DNA of 5,136 nt from Candidatus Omnitrophota bacterium. Its GTDB lineage: Bacteria; Omnitrophota; Gorgyraeia; S143-82. The stretch is taken from the NCBI GenBank assembly GCA_027065215.1, contig JAMOOT010000383.1, positions 1-5,136 of the forward strand, written 5' to 3'. Shown in pieces: positions 1 through 5,136 of the stretch; position 1 is the stretch's first letter, and each line of letters begins with the position of its first letter. Below the pieces are notes generated by a model. It saw nothing but the letters and a program-made list of their open reading frames with translations. It searched no databases and was not told the origin of the DNA. Made by a program: the position numbers and the translations under genes.

Positions 1-504
1 ACTAAATAGATCCACACCCACCTTCGCAAGTGCCTCCTTTGCACCTTCTTCTCGATCAACAATAACAACTGCTCGATTCACAACAAAGCCTTCACTACGC
101 AAAACCTCAATCGACCTCAAGATCGACGAGCCACTGGTAGCCACATCATCGAGCACTACAACCTCCTGTCCTTTTTCCAAATCCGGGCCTTCTATTAACC
201 TTGTTCGACCATGCTGTTTTGCTTGTTTTCTAATAAGGAGGCCCTTTAAATCCACCCCCTGCTGCCCAGCAACAACAATTACAGATGAAACAATAGGATC
301 TGCTCCCATAGTAAGGCCACCCACAGCCTTTACATCCCAAGGGCTAATCATCTCCCAAATAAGATTCCCAATAAGATATGCCCCACGTGAATACAAACTC
401 ACCTGCCGAGCATCTATATATAAGTCGCTCTCCCGTCCTGAAGTTAACCTAAACTTGCCCCAATGCACCGCGGTTTTAAGTATAGAGAGGAGTTCTTGTC
501 TCAT
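1..504 (-). CDS. pyrE: Orotate phosphoribosyltransferase, C-terminus cut by window edge
   Basis: This cytoplasmic enzyme of de novo pyrimidine synthesis joins orotate to PRPP, giving orotidine 5'-monophosphate and pyrophosphate. The frame is open from ATG at 504 to the window edge, giving 168 residues without a stop. Family motifs appear in order: the N-terminal pattern FRLTSGRESDLYIDAR (18-33), GGLTMGADPI (62-71), the lysine-rich catalytic loop RKQAKQHGRT (92-101), and the PRPP-binding signature VVVLDDVATSGSS (115-127) with its acidic pair D119-D120. The last visible residues, VDLFS, resemble the segment just before the C-terminus in relatives, so probably only a few tens of residues are missing. 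The ATG is chosen because it starts the expected N-terminus and lies two bases after the atpB stop (TAA-CT-ATG). I see no good Shine-Dalgarno sequence, so translation probably depends on ribosomes finishing atpB. The identification is very secure; completeness cannot be judged. Confidence 0.95.
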   Translation of the reverse strand, partial: MRQELLSILKTAVHWGKFRLTSGRESDLYIDARQVSLYSRGAYLIGNLIWEMISPWDVKAVGGLTMGADPIVSSVIVVAGQQGVDLKGLLIRKQAKQHGRTRLIEGPDLEKGQEVVVLDDVATSGSSILRSIEVLRSEGFVVNRAVVIVDREEGAKEALAKVGVDLFS

Positions 505-506
505 AG

Positions 507-1898
507 TTATTGACGGTGATAATATTTCTCAATCTCCTCTTTTTTCACCCGATGGAGTTGATTTTCAGGCAAAATAGAAAGCACCTCCCAAGCAATATTT
601 AAAGTCTGCTCTAAAGAGCGGTTCTCATACATCCCCTGGGCCAGAAACCGATTTTCAAAACCTGCACCAAATTCAAGAAACTTCTTATCCCGCTCGCTTA
701 ACTCCTCTTCTCCCACAATATCAGCAAGACTACGAATCCATTGCACCTCAGCATAACTGGCATATAACTGATTCGCCACATCTGGATGATCTTCCCTTGT
801 CCTACCTTCTCCTATTGCATCTTTCATTAAACGAGAAAGACTTGGCGGAAGGTCTATAGGTGGATATATCCCCTTCTGGTGCAAACTCAGGGACAAAACA
901 ATCTGACCTTCTGTAATATACCCAGTCAAATCAGGAATCGGATGTGAGATATCCATATTAGGCATCGTTAAAAACGGGATCAAAGTAATCGACCCCTCTT
1001 TATCTTTTACCCTTCCACACCTCTCATAAAGCGAAGCCAAATCAGTGTACATATATCCCGGGTATCCCTTTCGTGAAGGCACCTCATCCATTGCTGCAGA
1101 AAGTTCTCGCAAGGCCTCGCAGTAATTAGTCATATCCCCAATAATAACCAGCACATGCATATCTCTCTCAAAGGCAAGATACTCCGCTAAGGTAAGGGCA
1201 CAGCGAGGAGTAATTATCCTTTCCTCAGGAGGATCGTCGGCCAAATTTAAGAACATCGCTACCTTATCCATATTTGCCGTATTCTCTAAGACCTCACGAA
1301 AGAACAAGGCCTCATCAAACCTTATCCCCATTGCTGCAAAAACTATTGCAAACTTCTCTGATTTACCTGATACAGTTGCTTGACGTATTATCTGGGCAAC
1401 TATCTCATTATGAGGCAGGCCTGAACCAGAGAATATCGGCAATTTTTGCCCCCGAACCAATGTATTCATCCCATCTATTGCGCTTATACCCGTCTGGATA
1501 ATGTCTCTTGGATAATCTCGGGACATTGGGTTAATTGCCAACCCATTTATATCAACCTCTTTATCTGCAACCGGAACAGGATATCCATCTATGGGCCGCC
1601 CCAACCCATCGAAAATACGGCCTAACATCCCTTCTGAAACACCCAACATAAACGGCCGAGACAAAAACCTTACCCGCGCACTATCAGGCGATAGTCCGCT
1701 ACTGCCCTGAAAGACCTGCACCACAATCGCATCTTCCCCCACTTTTAAGACCCTACCCAACCGCTTTTCCCCTCCTGATAATTCGAACTCCACCATTTCT
1801 CCATAGAATACACCTGGCATAGGAGAAAGCACAGCAATAGCACCCCGCAACTCCCTAAACGAATTAGTTTCTTTTATCCCCTCAAATACCAGTTCCAT
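507..1898 (-). CDS. atpB: V/A-type ATPase subunit B (regulatory, non-catalytic)
   Basis: This is the B subunit of the V/A-type rotary ATPase. It alternates with subunit A in the cytoplasmic A3B3 headpiece and contributes to the nucleotide site at the A-B interface. At 463 residues it has the normal family length. An N-terminal beta-barrel (about 10-80) is followed by the conserved FDGLGRPIDG (96-105) and the nucleotide-binding fold. The P-loop position holds IFSGSGLPHNE (155-165), the degenerate non-Walker form typical of B subunits, which separates it from A. Other B signatures are VVIIGDMTNYCEALREL (about 250-266) and PPSLSRLMKD (351-360); R356 in SLSR lies where the family's arginine finger is expected. 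The ATG at 1898 overlaps the end of atpA by 17 bases and has a GAGG ribosome-binding site six bases upstream. The usual downstream partner, subunit D, is absent: pyrE begins two bases after the stop. The symbol follows V-type usage (ntpB/vatB) and is not the F-type atpB. Confidence 0.97.
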   Translation of the reverse strand: MELVFEGIKETNSFRELRGAIAVLSPMPGVFYGEMVEFELSGGEKRLGRVLKVGEDAIVVQVFQGSSGLSPDSARVRFLSRPFMLGVSEGMLGRIFDGLGRPIDGYPVPVADKEVDINGLAINPMSRDYPRDIIQTGISAIDGMNTLVRGQKLPIFSGSGLPHNEIVAQIIRQATVSGKSEKFAIVFAAMGIRFDEALFFREVLENTANMDKVAMFLNLADDPPEERIITPRCALTLAEYLAFERDMHVLVIIGDMTNYCEALRELSAAMDEVPSRKGYPGYMYTDLASLYERCGRVKDKEGSITLIPFLTMPNMDISHPIPDLTGYITEGQIVLSLSLHQKGIYPPIDLPPSLSRLMKDAIGEGRTREDHPDVANQLYASYAEVQWIRSLADIVGEEELSERDKKFLEFGAGFENRFLAQGMYENRSLEQTLNIAWEVLSILPENQLHRVKKEEIEKYYHRQ

Positions 1899-3654
1899 AT
1901 TTCGCCTCTAATTCTTGAAACGCCTTAGACATTTCTTCCTTGAACTCCTCAAACCGATCCAATTGATCATTAGGGATCTCCTCTTTCAACCTCATAATCT
2001 CTGAGAAAATCCCCATTTCCACAATAGTCAACACATGGATACCCAACGACAACATCTCATTAGCCCTTCGATAAAATTCCAATATAATCTCTATTATACG
2101 CACTCCCTTCTCTGGCGAGCAAAAACTATCTACTGAACTGTAAGCATTCTGTTGCAGGAAACCAAACCGCACAAGCCTTGAAGTCTCTATTATCAGGCGC
2201 TGAGCATCAGGCAAGGCATCCACCCCTATCAACTGTGCTACTTTCTCTAATCTATCAGCCTCCTGAAGTAGAGTCATAATCTCCTGACGCAACTCACTCC
2301 AAACCGCATTTTTAACATTCTCATCCCACCACTTAGTAAGGTCATTGACATACCCGCTATAACTCTCCATCCAATTTATAGAAGGAAAATGCCTTTGTCC
2401 AGCCAATCGCTTATCTAAGGCCCAAAACGTGCGGACAAACCGTTTTGTATGCATAGTAACAGGCTCAGAAAAATCCCCTCCCGGAGGAGAAACTGCGCCT
2501 ATTACAGTAATGGAACCTTTTGAACCATTAAGAACCTCTGCATACCCAGCCCTTTCATAAAACTCACCCAACCTCGCCGCAAGATAGGCCGGATAACCCT
2601 CCTCAGCCGGCATCATTTCAAGTCGTCCTGCAATCTCCCTTAATGCCTCTGCCCATCGGCTGGTAGAATCGGCCATAAGGGCAACATTATATCCCTGATC
2701 GCGATAATACTCGGCCAAAGTAATCCCGGTATAAACACTGGCCTCCCTGGCTGCCACAGGCATATTAGAGGTGTTGGCAATAATAATCGTGCGTTCAATT
2801 AACGGTTTACCTGTGCGAGGATCTTGTAGTTTCGGGAATTCATCAAGTACTTGAGTAATCTCATTCCCTCTTTCGCCACAACCTATATATATCACTACCT
2901 CTGCAGATGCCCACTTAGCCAATTGGTGCTGGGTTATAGTCTTTCCAGTCCCAAATCCGCCTGGAATTGCCGACACTCCACCCAACGCCACCGGAAACAG
3001 AAAATCTATCACCCTCTGGCCAGTGATAAGCGGGATTTCAGGCCTAAGCCTTTGTCTCACTGGCCGCTTCTTCCTGACCGGCCAGCGCTGATACATCTTT
3101 AATTCCACCTCACGGCCATCCGTAGTTTTAACTCGGGCAACCACATCCTCAATTCGGTATTTGCCCTCACCAGCAATCCAAGTTATTTCCCCCTCAATCC
3201 CCAACGGTACTAATATCCGATGCGTAATAAGAGAGGTCTCCTCAACCTCACCTAACACCATCCCTGCCTCTACATGATCACCCAAAGAGAGAATCGGTTT
3301 GAAATCCCAGTGCCTATCCCTATCCAAGGGACTGGTCTGCACACCATTTTCAACAAATATGCCGCACTTAGCCCGAATTCTATCCAATGGCCTTTGTATT
3401 CCATCAAAGATGTTCCCAATCAATCCAGGGCCCAATTCTACCGAGAGAGGATATCCTTTATCGTAAACTTCTTGCCCCGGAGACAGGCCAGTTGTATCTT
3501 CATAGACCTGAATAATACTCTTATCCCCAGAAATTGCAACGATCTCGCCTACCAATCCCCTCTCTCCCACAGAGACCTGGTTCCCTACTGGAGAAGAAAC
3601 CATCCCAGTAGCCACAACCACCGGGCCACTCACTGACCAAACGCGTCCGGGCAT
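1882..3654 (-). CDS. atpA: V/A-type ATPase catalytic subunit A
   Basis: This is the catalytic subunit of the V/A-type H+ or Na+ translocating ATPase, hydrolysing or making ATP in the A3B3 headpiece. Its 590 residues match the usual length, so there is no intein and no truncation. The N-terminus (RVWSVSGPVVVATGM, 4-18) opens the beta-barrel. The non-homologous insert found in A but not in B or F-type beta spans about 115-200. The Walker A motif is GGFGTGKT (232-239) with K238; the catalytic glutamate is E261 in GCGERGNE (258-265); the Walker B region ends at D329 in ALMADSTSRWAEA (325-337). A helical C-terminal domain follows. The ATG at 3654 gives the expected N-terminus and has AAGGGG six bases upstream. 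It lies two bases after the stop of the GH94-like gene and its end overlaps atpB. Ion specificity is set by membrane subunits not seen here. The symbol follows V-type usage (ntpA/vatA). Confidence 0.97.
   Translation of the reverse strand: MPGRVWSVSGPVVVATGMVSSPVGNQVSVGERGLVGEIVAISGDKSIIQVYEDTTGLSPGQEVYDKGYPLSVELGPGLIGNIFDGIQRPLDRIRAKCGIFVENGVQTSPLDRDRHWDFKPILSLGDHVEAGMVLGEVEETSLITHRILVPLGIEGEITWIAGEGKYRIEDVVARVKTTDGREVELKMYQRWPVRKKRPVRQRLRPEIPLITGQRVIDFLFPVALGGVSAIPGGFGTGKTITQHQLAKWASAEVVIYIGCGERGNEITQVLDEFPKLQDPRTGKPLIERTIIIANTSNMPVAAREASVYTGITLAEYYRDQGYNVALMADSTSRWAEALREIAGRLEMMPAEEGYPAYLAARLGEFYERAGYAEVLNGSKGSITVIGAVSPPGGDFSEPVTMHTKRFVRTFWALDKRLAGQRHFPSINWMESYSGYVNDLTKWWDENVKNAVWSELRQEIMTLLQEADRLEKVAQLIGVDALPDAQRLIIETSRLVRFGFLQQNAYSSVDSFCSPEKGVRIIEIILEFYRRANEMLSLGIHVLTIVEMGIFSEIMRLKEEIPNDQLDRFEEFKEEMSKAFQELEAKYGTGI
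1905..1908 (-). promoter_or_regulatory. Ribosome-binding site for atpB
   Basis: Read on the minus strand this is GAGG (in AGAGGCGAAATATG), six bases before the atpB ATG at 1898. It is embedded in codons near the end of atpA. It decides the start of atpB and confirms that the 17-base overlap of atpA and atpB is genuine. Confidence 0.65.
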
Positions 3655-3656
3655 AA

Positions 3657-5136
3657 TTAACCCCTTTTATCTATTCGACAAGATACTTCTTTAATCTTCC
3701 CCGCGCGCAACAACTCGGCTGTTTCCCCCACCAATGTATCACCCTTAACCTCTATCCGCTTATCTTCATCAGTAATTGCAGTAATATGAACCACCCCCAC
3801 ATCTGGTAAGAAACAATTGTACCTCTCTGGATTGTGATAGACAACCAAAGTTTTACTAAACAGATGAAAAGCAAAACTATTCCCTGCAAGCGTACCTCTG
3901 CCCGGTATCTTCTTCGTCTCCGATGTAAACAACCATTCTGGCAACCGAGGGGAAAACTTAAAGCACAACCGATTTGCGCTATCGAGGAAAAAGAGATCCC
4001 TACCTACACATAAAATAAGCCATATATGGAGCCATTCAACCGTTGATCCAGTAAGACGGGCAACAAACCCTCTTCCCCACTGAGATTCATCAGGAAAAGC
4101 AGAACTCACTATAAAGGAAGAATTCTCCAGAATACTCCTCCCATAGACACTTGGTTTCTGAAAACAAACTGCGGTCTTTAATAGATCAGTAAAAATCACC
4201 CTATCCAGATTCTTCTTCACCAACTCCAAGAGGTACTTATATTCCATATGAAGCCAAATAGATTCATTTTCAAGCCAACCCGGAGTAAATACCGCTGAAC
4301 GGCCAATCTCCAAACTCTCATTTCTAAGCGAAGCACACACCTTATACATCTCCAATTCCTGATCAAACAAAGGACTCCTTTTTACTGCATCATAAAGGGC
4401 CTTAACCTGATTATTATCCTCCAATACCCTGAGATAATGCACTTGCCCCTCCAAAAACAGAGGCAAGATATGCTGACTAAATCGTTTGACTCTTACTATT
4501 GGTGCCCCACTAAGGTGAACCTTACCCTCTACAACCTCATAATCCTCAGCGACGTAATAAAAATATGTGCGTATAAGTTTGGACTTCGGGTCCTTTGCCC
4601 GTTCAACTGCCCGAGAAAATACCTCAATAACCTGCTTCAAATAGGCAACCAGTTTCTCAACCCGTATCTCTTTTTCTCTCCCCGAAAGACCAAAAAACAC
4701 CCTCTTTCTATATTCTGAACGCAAAGACTCCTCTACCTCCCAATACTCCATTGTATCCTCTACTGGGAGAAGTTCCTCCATCTGGCGAGATATAAGGTCA
4801 GAGACCTCCTCCGGGAAAACTAAACAAGGAACCTTATCCTTATGGCGCTCCAAAACTGATTCAATAAATCGAGCCAAACGCAAAACCTCTATAGTCTCTG
4901 CCGAAGAGGAGCCAATAAGTCCGGGAAGCCCGTTCAACGAATCATACCAATTAGGCTTATCAGCCTCCATTTCTATCCCGACCCCGAACGGATCAAGATT
5001 CATCACCTTTGTAGCAAGGAGAGTGGTCAACTTGCCTATAAGGGTGGTATTATATATTTGGCCCTTGCCAAATAAAGTACGGACCTTATTTTTGTATTCC
5101 TTTCGAGAATTGATTAACTCGGTTTTCTCCTTTGAT
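3657..5136 (-). CDS. GH94-like glycoside phosphorylase family protein, C-terminal part
   Basis: The frame is open from the stop at 3657-3659 to the window edge, showing 492 residues with no start inside the window. A TTG at 5030 could be taken as a start, but 35 further in-frame codons precede it and sequence around it looks like the interior of a domain. Counting from the edge, GIEMEADKP then NWYDSLNGLPGL (62-73) resembles the catalytic-Asp segment of GH94 enzymes (DWND-type); WLENESIWLHMEYKY (287-301) resembles their ENGG...H segment; YGRSILENSSFIVSS (331-345) and GRGFVARLTGSTVEWLHIWL (354-373) resemble the end of the alpha/alpha barrel; CFKFSPRLPEWLF (391-403) leads into a C-terminal beta-rich domain. 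GH94 enzymes cleave beta-glucosides or chitobiose with phosphate. I recall proteins of about 1,000 residues or more with this C-terminus labelled cellobiose phosphorylase, but the substrate cannot be inferred. No membrane segment is evident. It is the first visible gene of the cluster, two bases before atpA. Confidence 0.72.
   Translation of the reverse strand, partial: SKEKTELINSRKEYKNKVRTLFGKGQIYNTTLIGKLTTLLATKVMNLDPFGVGIEMEADKPNWYDSLNGLPGLIGSSSAETIEVLRLARFIESVLERHKDKVPCLVFPEEVSDLISRQMEELLPVEDTMEYWEVEESLRSEYRKRVFFGLSGREKEIRVEKLVAYLKQVIEVFSRAVERAKDPKSKLIRTYFYYVAEDYEVVEGKVHLSGAPIVRVKRFSQHILPLFLEGQVHYLRVLEDNNQVKALYDAVKRSPLFDQELEMYKVCASLRNESLEIGRSAVFTPGWLENESIWLHMEYKYLLELVKKNLDRVIFTDLLKTAVCFQKPSVYGRSILENSSFIVSSAFPDESQWGRGFVARLTGSTVEWLHIWLILCVGRDLFFLDSANRLCFKFSPRLPEWLFTSETKKIPGRGTLAGNSFAFHLFSKTLVVYHNPERYNCFLPDVGVVHITAITDEDKRIEVKGDTLVGETAELLRAGKIKEVSCRIDKRG
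3661..3666 (-). promoter_or_regulatory. Ribosome-binding site for atpA
   Basis: Read on the minus strand this is AAGGGG, ending six bases before the atpA ATG at 3654. It lies inside the final codons of the GH94-like gene, immediately before its TAA stop. The site supports the ATG at 3654 as the true start and suggests that atpA can be translated partly independently of the upstream gene. Confidence 0.6.

Larger units (their letters stand above)
1..5136 (-). other. Probable single operon: GH94-like gene, atpA, atpB, pyrE
   Basis: All four genes run in the same direction with junctions of +2 bases, a 17-base overlap and +2 bases, leaving no room for an internal promoter or terminator outside coding sequence. 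I saw no hairpin followed by a T-run at any junction. Both two-base junctions have the form TAA-NN-ATG, which favours coupled translation. The transcript start and end lie outside the window. Co-transcription is inferred from spacing and direction. Confidence 0.8.

Noticed and set aside
1274..1501. Plus-strand open frame of 75 codons
   Set aside because: It lies antisense within well-conserved atpB and its translation has no recognisable domain; it is a shadow of the real gene.
1882..1898. The atpA/atpB overlap as a frameshift or fusion site
   Set aside because: Both genes have full normal length and termini, and atpB has its own ribosome site, so it is an ordinary gene overlap.
2851..3102. 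Plus-strand open frame of 83 codons
   Set aside because: It is antisense to the Walker A and GERGNE region of atpA, where codon constraint creates open frames by chance.
3274..3636. Plus-strand open frame of 120 codons
   Set aside because: It is antisense to the conserved N-terminal part of atpA, with no recognisable motif and no support for a separate gene.
4437..4718. Plus-strand open frame of 93 codons
   Set aside because: It is antisense to the GH94-like gene, and its composition is like translated antisense sequence, with no domain.
5005..5030. TTGACC on the minus strand at 5030 as a possible -35 promoter element
   Set aside because: No -10 hexamer lies at 16-18 bases; the nearest TA-rich hexamer is only about 11 bases away, and the sequence is inside an open coding frame.
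5048..5058. AT-rich run (TATATATTT) near the right edge as a promoter or origin signal
   Set aside because: It is short, isolated and within the continuing GH94-like coding frame; no paired element is visible.

Overview
The window is an almost gap-free, single-direction gene cluster on the minus strand. In transcription order (high to low coordinate) it holds four genes. The first is the C-terminal part of a large protein resembling GH94 glycoside phosphorylases (cellobiose/chitobiose phosphorylase type), cut by the right edge. The second and third are the catalytic A subunit and the regulatory B subunit of a bacterial V/A-type ATPase. The fourth is pyrE (orotate phosphoribosyltransferase), cut by the left edge. 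Only four bases (505-506 and 3655-3656) lie outside coding sequence, and A and B overlap by 17 bases. There is no intergenic stretch, and I see no RNA gene, mobile element, long repeat, CRISPR array or terminator. Any promoter must lie to the right of the window.

The host is most likely a bacterium. The GH94-like protein, the Shine-Dalgarno sites before atpA and atpB, and the bacterial-style PyrE all fit that. The V/A-type rather than F-type ATPase fits lineages such as many anaerobes and uncultivated phyla. By eye the GC content is moderate, below 50%. I cannot name a phylum from the sequence alone.

The A and B subunits form the A3B3 hexamer of the ATPase headpiece and look intact and functional. 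PyrE makes orotidine monophosphate for pyrimidine synthesis. The GH94-like protein would cleave or build a beta-glucoside-type bond using phosphate, or may have an unknown carbohydrate role. No biochemical link joins the three activities obviously.

The main point of interest is gene order. An A-B pair normally sits among the other ATPase subunits (E, C or F upstream, D directly downstream). Here it is tightly packed between a carbohydrate-enzyme-like gene and a nucleotide-biosynthesis gene. The genes themselves belong to known families, and I found no convincing evidence of a wholly new system.
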